Shown: one piece after another, positions 44,197 through 53,032 of the stretch
Layout of the letters: each line of letters opens with the position of its first letter
How positions within the stretch are numbered: the stretch's first letter is position 1
Origin: Bacillus alveayuensis
GTDB lineage: Bacteria; Bacillota; Bacilli; Bacillales; Aeribacillaceae
Direction: 5' to 3'
DNA length: 55,787 bases
NCBI GenBank assembly: GCA_030812955.1
Contig: JAUSTR010000014.1
Span: 1 to 55,787 of the forward strand
Translations under genes and position numbers: made by a program
The notes under the pieces: model-generated
Told to the model about the DNA's origin: nothing
Database searches by the model: none
The model's input: the letters and a program-made list of their open reading frames with translations, nothing else

Positions 44197-45021
44197 TTGA
44201 CATCTGAAGAAACCCGTGAGCAATTATTACTACATCTTGAGGAAATTCAAAAATGGGAAAAAGACCAAAAAGGGCTCTGGTTTTGGGAACGCTTTAGTCG
44301 CCTTCCCTTTAAAATTCTTGACCGGTTGACTCCCCAATTTATTCATCAAAAAATTGGCCAAGCGTTAGATGAAATCGGAAGCTATATACAAACAGGCGGG
44401 AAATATTTGATTAATGAAAAAAGCATTATCAAACGATTTGAGAAAAAGCTGAAACAGGAAAATCTCGAATTCTCCATAATTTCTAATCAACCTATTGCTT
44501 TAATGGACGAGGTGAGTGATGAGATTATTTCGTCAAGAGCGAAAATCGCAATGACTCAAGGAGCGACAACAGGAATTGGTGGACTTTTCACTTTAACGAT
44601 TGATATTCCACTCATACTCGGTATTTCCTTAAAAACACTTCAAGAAATTGCCATGAGTTATGGCTATGATCCAAATGAAAAAAAGGAGCGAGTTTTTATC
44701 ATAAAATGTCTTCAATTTGCCTTATCTGATATTGTTGGAAAACGAGCCATTTTAGAAGAGCTTTCTGCTTATGATTACCCAGAAGGGAACCTTAATAAAC
44801 AAACGATCTCTCAAGTTCAAGGTTGGCTTGAAGTGATGGCTAGCTGCCGCGATAACTTCGGCTGGAAAAAATTATTGCAAATGATTCCGATTGCAGGCAT
44901 TTTATTTGGCTCATTTGTCAACAAGTCAATGATTGAAGACATTGGCGAAGCTGGCAAGATGCTCTATAAAAAACGGAGAATTATGGAGCGATTAATGAAA
45001 GGTGAATCCCTTAGTTCATAA
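44197..45021 (+). CDS. EcsC-family protein
   Basis: A product of 274 residues matching the EcsC family in its central hydrophobic stretch (TTGIGGLFTLTIDIPLILGISLKTLQEIAMSYGYDP) and C-terminal GILFGSFVNKSMIEDIGEAGKMLYKKR. EcsC proteins are associated with membrane processes, but their role is unclear. I choose the TTG at 44197, which has AGAGGTG upstream, over the ATG at 44152, which has no ribosome site. It is followed by its own hairpin terminator and is monocistronic. Confidence 0.85.
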   Translation: MTSEETREQLLLHLEEIQKWEKDQKGLWFWERFSRLPFKILDRLTPQFIHQKIGQALDEIGSYIQTGGKYLINEKSIIKRFEKKLKQENLEFSIISNQPIALMDEVSDEIISSRAKIAMTQGATTGIGGLFTLTIDIPLILGISLKTLQEIAMSYGYDPNEKKERVFIIKCLQFALSDIVGKRAILEELSAYDYPEGNLNKQTISQVQGWLEVMASCRDNFGWKKLLQMIPIAGILFGSFVNKSMIEDIGEAGKMLYKKRRIMERLMKGESLSS

Positions 45022-45040
45022 GAGCTGAGGGATTGCTTTT
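45005..45040 (+). terminator. Terminator of the EcsC-family gene
   Basis: AATCCCTTAG pairs with CTGAGGGATT and is followed by GCTTTT, overlapping the end of the coding region. The next ~260 bases (45041-45304) hold nothing I can identify. Confidence 0.7.
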
Positions 45041-45304
45041 GTAAATGTTGAATGTATCCTTTAAGGAGCTTAGTATAATTTTATTCGTCTGAAAAGACTT
45101 ACTGTCCATACAAATTATTCGATGTTTAATTGGTGGGACTAACAGACTAATATCCAACTGATTATCAGTTATCTGGTTTAGTATCTAAATAAGTCTAGCG
45201 GTCACTGTGAATCATTAAATCCTACTGAACAACTTAATGTTCAACCTATACAAAAGTTAAACAATTGTGTCATTATTTCTTATTTGTCTTCAAAAAACAC
45301 ATAA

Positions 45305-45328
45305 CCCCACCTATCCTTTCTAGGTGGG
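45305..45328 (-). terminator. Terminator of the lia operon
   Basis: On the minus strand CCCACCTA pairs with TAGGTGGG across a short loop and is followed by GTTATGTGTTTTTT. The stem overlaps the liaR stop codon. Confidence 0.85.
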
Positions 45329-45958
45329 ATCCACTAAATGATGTTTAAATGCATAAATAACTGCTTGCGTTCTGTCTTGGACTTCTAATTTACTGAGTAT
45401 GTTGCTGACGTGTGTTTTGACTGTTTTTAAGGCGATAAATAGTTCGTCGGCAATTTCTTGATTGGTTTTTCCTTGGGCCATTAATAGCAAGATTTCCATT
45501 TCACGCTTCGTTAATTCTTCGTGTGGCAGACGGTTGGAAGGGCGACGCATTTTGGCCATGACTTTATCGGTTACTTCTGGTTCGAGAACGGTTTGACCGT
45601 GGTATGTTTTTCGAATGGCGTCTGCGATTTCACTTGCCTTTGAAGTTTTCAACAAATAACTTGTCGCTCCGGCTTCAAGAGCTGGGTATACTTTTTCATC
45701 ATCTAAAAAACTCGTGACGATAATGATTTTAGCATCAGGCCATTGTTTGATAATTTGTTTCGTTGCTTCGATTCCGTCTATTTCTTTCATAACTAAATCC
45801 ATTAAAATGATGTCTGGGCGAAGCTTGATGGCCATTTCAACCGCTTCTTTTCCATCCTCAGCTTCTGCAATTACTTCAATATCTGGTTGAGTGGATAAAT
45901 ATGATGACACACCGATTCGCACCATTTCGTGGTCATCAACAAACAATACTTTAATCAT
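45320..45958 (-). CDS. liaR: Two-component response regulator LiaR
   Basis: A 212-residue NarL-type regulator: receiver domain with DD near 8-9, phosphorylated aspartate in [13 protein letters not shown] and lysine in LLKTSKA; then a LuxR-type HTH ([25 protein letters not shown]). It responds to LiaS under cell-envelope stress and activates liaIH. It overlaps liaS by eight bases and is the last gene of the operon. Confidence 0.93.
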   Translation of the reverse strand: MIKVLFVDDHEMVRIGVSSYLSTQPDIEVIAEAEDGKEAVEMAIKLRPDIILMDLVMKEIDGIEATKQIIKQWPDAKIIIVTSFLDDEKVYPALEAGATSYLLKTSKASEIADAIRKTYHGQTVLEPEVTDKVMAKMRRPSNRLPHEELTKREMEILLLMAQGKTNQEIADELFIALKTVKTHVSNILSKLEVQDRTQAVIYAFKHHLVDPT

Positions 45959-46988
45959 CGTCTCCCTCCATAATCGGAATTTTCACTTCGAGTCGCGTCC
46001 CTTTTCCTGGAAGACTGACAACTTGAAGATTTCCACCGATCTCTAGTGCTCTTTCACGCATCGTTTGAAGTCCGTATGAGGTTGTTTTCACTTCTTCCAC
46101 ATTAAAACCGATGCCATCATCTACGACACGTAAAATGGCAAATTGATCGCGAACGATAAACAACACTTCTAATGTAGAGGCCTTAGAATGGCGAAGGGTA
46201 TTCGAAACCGCTTCTTGTAAAATACGAAACAAGTGATCTTCTATTCCCTTTTCTAAAGTACACGATTCAACTTTCCACTTTACTTCCATTGGCACTTTTT
46301 GTTTTAATTCAGCAAGTAGCTCGATCATCCCTTTCTTTAAGCTCTTTCCTTTTAATGGGACTGGTCGTAAATGAAGGAGCAATGCTCGCATTTCAAGCTG
46401 TGATTGATGAACCATTTGTTCAATCATTTTTAATTGCTTTTGTAATGCAGGGGAAGAAGTTTCCTCTGATTCATTAATCGCTGAAATTAACATGGATGCG
46501 GCAAACAGCTGTTGGCTTACAGAATCATGCAACTCTCTTGCCAATCGGCTTCGTTCTTTTGACACGAGCTCCTGCATTTGCTTTTCCTGTTCTTCTGCAT
46601 TTTGATTAGCTAGCTTTTGAGCAAGCTTTGTTTGCTCTTGAAACTGTTCCTGCCATTTCTGGATTTTATATAAAATTTCTTCTACTTCGGCAATATGCTT
46701 TTCTTCACTCTCTTTTTTCGGTGAGCTGGCTCGAAGTTGTGTTAACGACCGGTTAATTGTTGAAAATTGCTTTTTCCAATACCAGCCGAAAAAAAGCCCC
46801 ATGGATATTCCTATGATGATCAGAATAAATAAAAGGGCTAAAATAAAGGGAATTCCGTAAGCTTTCACTGTCCACCATTCTGACCATTCCTCAAGTGGAT
46901 ACGAAATAAGATATAAACCGATGACACCAATCACCATCGCCAATGCACAAAGGAAACCGAATAAGAGGTGACGCCCTATAACATTCAT
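45951..46988 (-). CDS. liaS: Sensor histidine kinase LiaS
   Basis: A 345-residue NarX/LiaS-type kinase with two N-terminal membrane helices and a very short extracellular loop, as in intramembrane-sensing kinases. A HAMP-like/coiled linker follows, then the phospho-accepting histidine in [20 protein letters not shown] and the ATPase motifs [16 protein letters not shown] and VDDGIGF. It is coupled to liaF by a 4-base overlap. LiaF is expected to hold it inactive in the absence of stress. Confidence 0.93.
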   Translation of the reverse strand: MNVIGRHLLFGFLCALAMVIGVIGLYLISYPLEEWSEWWTVKAYGIPFILALLFILIIIGISMGLFFGWYWKKQFSTINRSLTQLRASSPKKESEEKHIAEVEEILYKIQKWQEQFQEQTKLAQKLANQNAEEQEKQMQELVSKERSRLARELHDSVSQQLFAASMLISAINESEETSSPALQKQLKMIEQMVHQSQLEMRALLLHLRPVPLKGKSLKKGMIELLAELKQKVPMEVKWKVESCTLEKGIEDHLFRILQEAVSNTLRHSKASTLEVLFIVRDQFAILRVVDDGIGFNVEEVKTTSYGLQTMRERALEIGGNLQVVSLPGKGTRLEVKIPIMEGDDD

Positions 46989-47710
46989 ACCCGCTTCACC
47001 TCTATATGGCCAGCAAACATGGACGATACGATTTTTAATTTCTGTTCAGCTTTTGCATAATCTGCTGTTTGATAAACGATGGATTCATTTAATACACGTT
47101 CATTGACTTGGTCGAAAATTTCATAGGTTCCAACCACCATCGAGGAGTGCACCGACACTTCCATATCATATGGCACAAGCACTTGGACATTTCCGAAAAA
47201 GTGCCTTACAAAAACGAGTGCCTCTCCCTTTGGAAAAACTGTTTGACTTAAATCGATGATAACCTCGCCAACAAACCCTTGGACGTTGACATCTTCCCAT
47301 TCATAAATCGCTTGCGGTGTGCTTTGACGACCGATCAATTTATTTTGAAAATAAGGCTTTTTTCGTAAAATCGTTGATGAGGTTTCTTCACTTTTTTTCA
47401 TTTCTTCGACTTTTATATTGGATTGAGTTTTCTTTGACTTAACGTATTGGATAAAAAAATAAATGATAACGGAAAAAACAATCCAGCGAAATGCCAATGT
47501 GTGAAAAATGGCAATGACGGCATTGACTAAGCTCACCCAAAAAACAATTTTGCCAATGAACTTATGATAATATTTTTTTCCGATGTATATGAATAAAGCT
47601 GAAAAGAACAGAAAGTAAAGCATGCCACCATCTAAAAAAATAATTTCAAATAGTAATAGGCCGACTGTGATGAAAAAAATCCATGACCAACCGTCGTATT
47701 TGTTGAACAA
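46985..47710 (-). CDS. liaF: LiaF, negative regulator of LiaRS
   Basis: A membrane protein of about 242 residues with four N-terminal hydrophobic segments and a C-terminal cytosolic DUF2154/LiaF domain (VQGFVGEVIIDLSQ, VFVRHFFGNVQVLVPYDMEVSVHSS, FAGHIEVKR). I choose the TTG at 47710, seven bases after AAAGGAGGAG; the adjacent ATG at 47716 is only one base from that site. The far longer frame from 47827 is not supported. It lies between liaH and liaS; no liaG is present. Confidence 0.88.
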   Translation of the reverse strand: MFNKYDGWSWIFFITVGLLLFEIIFLDGGMLYFLFFSALFIYIGKKYYHKFIGKIVFWVSLVNAVIAIFHTLAFRWIVFSVIIYFFIQYVKSKKTQSNIKVEEMKKSEETSSTILRKKPYFQNKLIGRQSTPQAIYEWEDVNVQGFVGEVIIDLSQTVFPKGEALVFVRHFFGNVQVLVPYDMEVSVHSSMVVGTYEIFDQVNERVLNESIVYQTADYAKAEQKLKIVSSMFAGHIEVKRV

Positions 47711-47886
47711 TGACATCTCCTCCTTTCTGCTCTTTCTTCTTAGGTGTATCGATACGAATAAGGTGCAGATACGATCTGCAATCTTTGTTATTTTACCCGA
47801 TTCAAGTAATCTGCTAACTTTCCTCATCGGACTCGTACTCGAAAGTCAAGCCTTTTCATTTAGTCTGAAAAATTTATCTGTACACG

Positions 47887-47910
47887 AAGGCGTAGAAGAT
47901 TCTACGCCTT
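47887..47910 (-). other. Hairpin between liaH and liaF
   Basis: A perfect 11-bp stem (AAGGCGTAGAA with TTCTACGCCTT) lies in the liaH-liaF gap with only a weak tail. In Bacillus subtilis a hairpin after liaH makes most transcripts end there; this one probably has the same role. Confidence 0.7.
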
Positions 47911-47927
47911 TAGCATACCATGATTTG

Positions 47928-48572
47928 TTATTCGTTTGAAATTGTTTCTTTTGTCTTTAACTCTTTTTCGAGTTGAGCGATTTTGGCATCAATCGTCGTT
48001 TCAAAGTAGCGTGATTTTACTTTTCGCTCTAGTTCTTCAAGATAACGCTCCATTTCAGTAAAGCGTGAGAATGCTTTTTCTGTATATTTGTTATCTTCAA
48101 GTACTTTGTTCATGCGGTAATGAGCACGCGCTGTGTTTTCTCTTCCCATGAGTTCTAATTTTTTTACGTGCATATCTTTTAGCTTATGCTTCATTTGCTC
48201 ATATTTTTGCTCAAGCTGCTCGAGTTCTTTTTCGGCTTGTTCTTTTAATTGCAAGATACGCTCTGCTCTTTCTTCGTACTGATGTTGTTCCGTTAAAGCA
48301 AATTCGTATAATTCTTGTGCTCCCGCTTCTTTCGCAACAGCTGCTTGATGCTTTCGTTTGTCCGCCATCTTTACTGATTCTTCGTATTCTTTTTCATATT
48401 GATGTTTCAACGTGTGATGACGCTCCACAAGCTTCTTAACTTTTTCTACTTCTTGTTCACATTGGCGTAAATAATGATTTAACATCGCCATTGGATTTTT
48501 TTGTTCCTTTTGGTCGAGTAAATCGTGTAAATCTGCTTCAACTACTTGCTTTAAGCGTGAAAATAAGCCCAT
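47928..48572 (-). CDS. liaH: LiaH, PspA/IM30-family membrane-stress protein
   Basis: A 214-residue coiled-coil protein beginning MGLFSRLKQVVEADLHDLLDQ, the PspA-type amphipathic helix that binds membranes. It continues with long heptads (EQEVEKVKKLVERHHTLKHQ, EKELEQLEQKYEQMKHKLKD). It assembles into large oligomers that protect the membrane under envelope stress. It follows liaI by 15 bases. Confidence 0.93.
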   Translation of the reverse strand: MGLFSRLKQVVEADLHDLLDQKEQKNPMAMLNHYLRQCEQEVEKVKKLVERHHTLKHQYEKEYEESVKMADKRKHQAAVAKEAGAQELYEFALTEQHQYEERAERILQLKEQAEKELEQLEQKYEQMKHKLKDMHVKKLELMGRENTARAHYRMNKVLEDNKYTEKAFSRFTEMERYLEELERKVKSRYFETTIDAKIAQLEKELKTKETISNE

Positions 48573-48587
48573 TTCAAATTACCCCTT

Positions 48588-48932
48588 TCAATTCGTTTTT
48601 TGTAGCTTTTGCCATTCGCGTTCAAAGTTCGTAAAAGGATCGTCTACTTCGGGAGACTCTTTTTCCTTCTTCCAGTTTTTATAGATATAGTACAACCCAA
48701 CTAAAGCCACTAGCCCGACGAATGCTGGGACGTTTGACAGTGTTGCAATGAGCGCAATAACTGCAATGATCCCAAGCAATACTTTCACAAACGTTTTGTC
48801 AGCCTTCATAAATTCCTTGAAAGCGTAGTAGAAAATGACGGACGAAATGATAAGCCCAATCATCGGTCCAAGATGAGCTAAAAAGATACAGGCTAAAATA
48901 ATCCCGACTGTCAATAACACGATTTTTTTCAT
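48588..48932 (-). CDS. liaI: LiaI-type membrane anchor for LiaH
   Basis: A 114-residue protein with about three hydrophobic segments (IVLLTVGIILACIFLAHLG, VLLGIIAVIALIATL, VGLVALVGLYYIY) and an acidic cytosolic tail. It is first in the operon, directly before liaH, as LiaI is in Bacillus. GGAGG lies seven bases before the start. The upstream 250 bases must hold the LiaR-dependent promoter, but I cannot fix the box. Confidence 0.83.
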   Translation of the reverse strand: MKKIVLLTVGIILACIFLAHLGPMIGLIISSVIFYYAFKEFMKADKTFVKVLLGIIAVIALIATLSNVPAFVGLVALVGLYYIYKNWKKEKESPEVDDPFTNFEREWQKLQKTN

Positions 48933-49179
48933 TTTGGCGTTTCCTCCTTTCTTGTCTTCATCTTACCTTTTCTTCAAAAATGCTATAACGAGCCTGAGCT
49001 TTATTTTAGACTAAGACTTGAGGCGTAGTTTTTTGAATATAAATCATCATTGAATACTAGCATAAGCTTATAGTTAGATATATTAAAATTAACCAAATAT
49101 GAAAGGGAAATACCGGTAAATAAGGTGTCCATATCGGACTTAATAGGGAATCTGGTTAAAAAAAATTGAATTTCTACCC

Positions 49180-49265
49180 TTGGACAAAACTTATAATTTG
49201 GTTCAAGGGTTTTCTTGTGGAAATAGTATGATTGATACCTACTTAAAATCATCTAGCAATGCTAT
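49180..49265 (+). pseudogene. Remnant of a GNAT acetyltransferase N-terminus
   Basis: About 29 codons (LDKTYNLVQGFSCGNSMID, then TYLKSSSNAIYD) match the start of small GNAT proteins with the FxCGNxxIDxYLK pattern. The similarity stops where the sequence becomes the antisense of a helicase fragment. So this is a truncated 5' piece at a recombination junction. Confidence 0.6.
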
Positions 49266-50345
49266 TTACGACCACAAAACGATTTTTTCGAGTATTTCTT
49301 TTTGTGAAATCGGATCTAAATCCACGTATGATCCTGCTGGTAAATCAGCAAATTCATGTGTAACAGCGACTCGTAAGGAATCTGTATCAAACGCCTTCTG
49401 ATTGATCTGACCGGAAATAGCGAGTGGATCGACAAATGATTTTTGATAATTTCCGATAAAGTCTAAAATGGTTACAAACTCTTTTCCTACTATTTTTCGA
49501 ATCCCTCGTCCTAATTGTTGAATAAATACGGTGGATGATTCTGTAGGTCTTAAAAATAAGATAAGGTTCTCTTTCGGAATATCAATACCTTCGTTAAAAA
49601 TATTCACTGTAAATATTATTTGTAACGGGTCATGCTCATCCTCTAGACGGCGAATCATTTCTTCACGTTCAGCAACACTATGTTCACCTGTTAAATACGT
49701 CGCATTGAACCCCCGTTTATTAAATTCTTCGCTCATATATTTTGCATGCTCAAAAACCTAGAGCGGTCATTCGATCTCCGTCGTAGCCATATGTGTTAAT
49801 CATCTCAATTATAAAGTCTGTCCGCTCATTCGTTTTTAATGCCTGAACAAGAATGTCTTCTTGGAAGAAGCCATTTTTCATCGGGATTTGACTATAATCT
49901 ACCGTATGGTCAGATACACCAAAATAATGAAAGGGTGCTAATAAATCGGCGTTCAAAGCATCTCGTAAGCGAATTTCATACACAATATTATGATCACAAA
50001 GCTCTAATACATCACGACCATCCATTCGTTCAGGGGTTGCAGTCAATCCAAGCAAATACTTTGGTTCAAAATAATCAAGCACTTTTCGGTAAGGAGGAGC
50101 TTCTGCATGATGGAATTCATCGACCACAATATAATCAAATTCCTCACGTGAAAACTTATATAAGGTTTCTTCTTTATGAAGAGATTGCACAGTACTGAAA
50201 ATATACGGCTTTTCAGTTTGTTTAACGCTCCTAGTAATTTTTCCATACAACTCGTTTTTCGGAATAACCTGTTAAAACGTTTCAATCGCATTATCCAACA
50301 ATTCTTCACGATGTGCGATAAAAAGGAGTCTATTCGGTTAAAATT
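49266..50345 (-). pseudogene. Decayed superfamily 2 helicase (DEAD/DEAH, restriction-type)
   Basis: Three pieces of one helicase follow each other on the minus strand. 50345-50250 carries NRLLFIAHREELLDNAIETF, then an in-frame stop. 50250-49750 has DYIVVDEFHHAEAPPYRKVL (DEFH box) and GLTATPERMDGRD. 49736-49266 has the C-terminal RecA lobe with IIFTVNIFNEGIDIPKENL and QQLGRGIRK. A frameshift near 49745 and missing ends show it is not functional. It probably derived from a defence or DUF3427-type helicase. Confidence 0.8.
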
Positions 50346-50364
50346 CTTTTACATCAAATTTAAC

Positions 50365-51135
50365 TTATTTATTTTTGTCAACAAACTGATGAATAATCGC
50401 ATTTAATTCCTCCCCTTTTAATGTTGGAACTTGGTGCTTAACATTCGATACATAAACAACCTCAACATTTTTTACGTACTTTTGAAAAGCGTATTGGTAA
50501 GAGTGGACATAGTAATCCTTTTGTCCATAGACAAGGAGAAGTGGCGCTTCTATTTGTTGAAGTCGATTTGTCGCTACGTAATCAAGCCCTATTTGGTACA
50601 TGTGAGAAACCATTTTTTTGTCTGATTTATTGATGTAGCATTCTAGCTCTTGATAAAAAGCTTTCGATTTAGCATGGGCTCTACTTATAGCCTTAGCAAC
50701 AAGAGGAAGGCCGCCAAACCGTATTGTTAAAATGCCTAATAAAAATTCGGTGCGAAGTAAAAAAGTATTGACCTCTGAAAATCCTCCGATTAATATTACT
50801 CCTTTAACATAATCAGGATATTTGATTGCAAACTCTTGTGCAATACAACCACCATTTGAATACCCACAGATAAAGACTTCTTTTAATTTCAATTCTTTTA
50901 AAAGGAAATAAAGATCATCAGATAATGTGGATATACTCATGTATTCATGATGATGTGTGCTCTGTCCATTTCCGCGTAGATCATACATTAACAACTTGAA
51001 ATGTTTTGATAATGGCTTTTGATATTTGAATGTTAAAAGTCCCATACTTGTTGGATGAATAAAAACAATCGGGGTTCCACTTCCATACAACTCATAATAC
51101 AGTTTGATGTTATTTGGTAAGGTAACAAAAGGCAT
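50365..51135 (-). CDS. Alpha/beta hydrolase
   Basis: A hydrolase of about 256 residues. It has the nucleophile elbow GYSNGG, acid residue in VYGQKDYYVHS and histidine in VKHQVPT, and an oxyanion motif in FIHPTSMG. The start at 51135 (MPFVTLPNN) has AAGGATG upstream; longer starts add an unlikely basic leader. Single gene between a helicase remnant and fruR. Substrate unknown. Confidence 0.85.
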   Translation of the reverse strand: MPFVTLPNNIKLYYELYGSGTPIVFIHPTSMGLLTFKYQKPLSKHFKLLMYDLRGNGQSTHHHEYMSISTLSDDLYFLLKELKLKEVFICGYSNGGCIAQEFAIKYPDYVKGVILIGGFSEVNTFLLRTEFLLGILTIRFGGLPLVAKAISRAHAKSKAFYQELECYINKSDKKMVSHMYQIGLDYVATNRLQQIEAPLLLVYGQKDYYVHSYQYAFQKYVKNVEVVYVSNVKHQVPTLKGEELNAIIHQFVDKNK

Positions 51136-51279
51136 GAAAAAGGCATCCTTCCTAATTTGATTTTCCATCATAAAAAACTTAGAGCTCCATTCATATTTCC
51201 TGTATATTTTTCGTTTAATGACTAATTTCATTCACGTGGTTGTTTTTGATTATTTTTGAATGAATATGATTAAAAATGA

Positions 51280-51308
51280 TTGATTTTTGCTGATGTTTAT
51301 TTTAGAAT
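51280..51308 (+). promoter_or_regulatory. Promoter of the fructose operon
   Basis: TTGATT (51280-51285) and TAGAAT (51303-51308) with a 17-base spacer lie about 42 bases before fruR. Just upstream, repeated TTTTTGAW/WTCAAAAA-like units (51243-51290) are candidate sites for the DeoR-family repressor. Confidence 0.65.
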
Positions 51309-51350
51309 GAAATCAACGAGAAGGCGTTTTCATGAAAGGAGTAAAGAACT

Positions 51351-52106
51351 ATGTTAACAGAAGAACGACATCAAATGATTTTGGACTTATTAAAAGAAAA
51401 AGAAATCGTCAAAATTCAAGAATTAGTTGAAGCAACAAATGCTTCCGAATCAACAATACGCCGTGACCTAACGCAGCTGGAAAAAGCGAAATTTTTAAAG
51501 CGTGTTCACGGTGGTGCCACAAAATTAAAAGGAAAACTATCTGAACCTGATGTGAAAGAAAAATCTTTAAAAAACATCGAAGCAAAAAAAGCCATTGCAA
51601 AATTTGCAGCAGAAATGATTGAAGATGAAGATTGCATCTACATTGATGCAGGAACAACCACCTTACAGCTAATTGATTATTTACCAAATGATAAAGAAAT
51701 TGTTGTTGTAACAAATGGTTTAACACATATTGAACCATTATTAACGAGAGGAATTAAAACGTATTTGCTAGGAGGATATGTGAAACCGAGAACGGGAGCA
51801 CTTATTGGAAGAGGGGCCATGTCATCCATTGAACAATACCGATTTGATAAGTGCTTTTTAGGAGTCAATGGCATCCATAAAGAACTTGGATTCACAACAC
51901 CTGACCCTGATGAAGCATTCATCAAAAGTAAAGCTTTGCAACTGTCTCGAGAAGGATTTGTTCTCGCAGATGAATCGAAATTTAATGAAATATCTTTTTC
52001 CAAAATTGCAAATATACAGGAAGCAACGATTATTACAAATCAATCGGATCAAGACGTCATCGCAGAATATGCAGCAATAACAGATATGAAGGTTGTGGGA
52101 ACATGA
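51351..52106 (+). CDS. fruR: DeoR-family repressor of the fructose operon
   Basis: A 251-residue DeoR regulator: N-terminal HTH (RHQMILDLLKEKEIVKIQELVEATNASESTIRRDL), then the sugar-phosphate sensor domain (IYIDAGTTTLQL, VVTNGLTH, LLGGYVKPRTGALIG). It is expected to sense fructose 1-phosphate and to repress fruRKA, which it heads. Its stop overlaps fruK by four bases. Confidence 0.92.
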   Translation: MLTEERHQMILDLLKEKEIVKIQELVEATNASESTIRRDLTQLEKAKFLKRVHGGATKLKGKLSEPDVKEKSLKNIEAKKAIAKFAAEMIEDEDCIYIDAGTTTLQLIDYLPNDKEIVVVTNGLTHIEPLLTRGIKTYLLGGYVKPRTGALIGRGAMSSIEQYRFDKCFLGVNGIHKELGFTTPDPDEAFIKSKALQLSREGFVLADESKFNEISFSKIANIQEATIITNQSDQDVIAEYAAITDMKVVGT

Positions 52107-53032
52107 TTTACACCGTTACATTGAATCCATCGGTTGACTATATTGTGGAAGCCGTACCATTTCAATTAGGACAACTAAATCGTATGAAAAATGAGGCCAA
52201 ATTCCCAGGTGGAAAAGGGATCAATGTTTCAAGAGTGTTAAACCGTCTTCAAGTTGAGACGTGTGCTCTTGGTTTTATTGGTGGATTTACAGGTCAGTAT
52301 GTTGAGACGTTTTTAAAAAATGAAGGGATTCAAACGAATTTTGTCAACGTCAAGGGCGATACAAGAATTAATATTAAATTAAAAACGGGTGTGGAAACAG
52401 AAATTAATGGATTAGGTCCAGCGATTTCTGATGAAGAAGTTGAACAACTATTACAAAAAATCAACAATTTAACTCCAAACGATATGCTAGTCATCGCTGG
52501 CAGTGTACCAAAAAGTTTACCGAAAAGTTTATATGAACAAATCGCTTCTACATGTAGGGAAAAAGAAGTGAAGTTTGTTGTAGATGTATCAGGAGATTTG
52601 ATTCATTCCATTCTTCCATATCATCCATTTTTAATAAAGCCGAACCATCATGAGCTTGGCGAGTGGTTCAACTGTACGATTGAGTCTATGGAAGAAGCCT
52701 CTTACTATGGCAAAAAGCTAGTGGCAAAGGGAGCGGAAAATGTCATTGTATCAATGGCAGATCAAGGAGCATTGTTCATAAACAAAAAGATGACATTATA
52801 TGCTTCTGCACCAAAAGGAAAGGTATTAAACTCTGTTGGAGCGGGTGATTCCGTTGTCGCAGGGTTTATCGCTAAATATATACAAACATATGACGTTCAA
52901 AAAGCATTTCAGTTTGGGATTGCTTCCGGTAGTGCAACAGCCTTTTCACTTGAATTATGTCAAAAACAAGAAGTGGAAGCGCTACTTCCAGAAGTAAATA
53001 TTCAAGTGTTTGATCGAGGAGGGAAATTATGA
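52103..53032 (+). CDS. fruK: 1-Phosphofructokinase
   Basis: A 309-residue PfkB-family kinase that makes fructose 1,6-bisphosphate from fructose 1-phosphate. It has the N-terminal FPGGKGINVSRVL motif and the C-terminal SVGAGDSVVAGF with the catalytic aspartate. It overlaps fruR and fruA by four bases each, so translation is coupled. Confidence 0.94.
   Translation: MIYTVTLNPSVDYIVEAVPFQLGQLNRMKNEAKFPGGKGINVSRVLNRLQVETCALGFIGGFTGQYVETFLKNEGIQTNFVNVKGDTRINIKLKTGVETEINGLGPAISDEEVEQLLQKINNLTPNDMLVIAGSVPKSLPKSLYEQIASTCREKEVKFVVDVSGDLIHSILPYHPFLIKPNHHELGEWFNCTIESMEEASYYGKKLVAKGAENVIVSMADQGALFINKKMTLYASAPKGKVLNSVGAGDSVVAGFIAKYIQTYDVQKAFQFGIASGSATAFSLELCQKQEVEALLPEVNIQVFDRGGKL

Noticed and set aside
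45041-45304. Possible gene or RNA in the gap before the lia terminator
   Set aside because: Only short frames without ribosome sites and weak palindromes; nothing could be supported.
49180-49401. A plus-strand 73-codon frame as a complete small gene
   Set aside because: Only its first ~29 codons look like a GNAT protein; the rest is the antisense of the helicase remnant.
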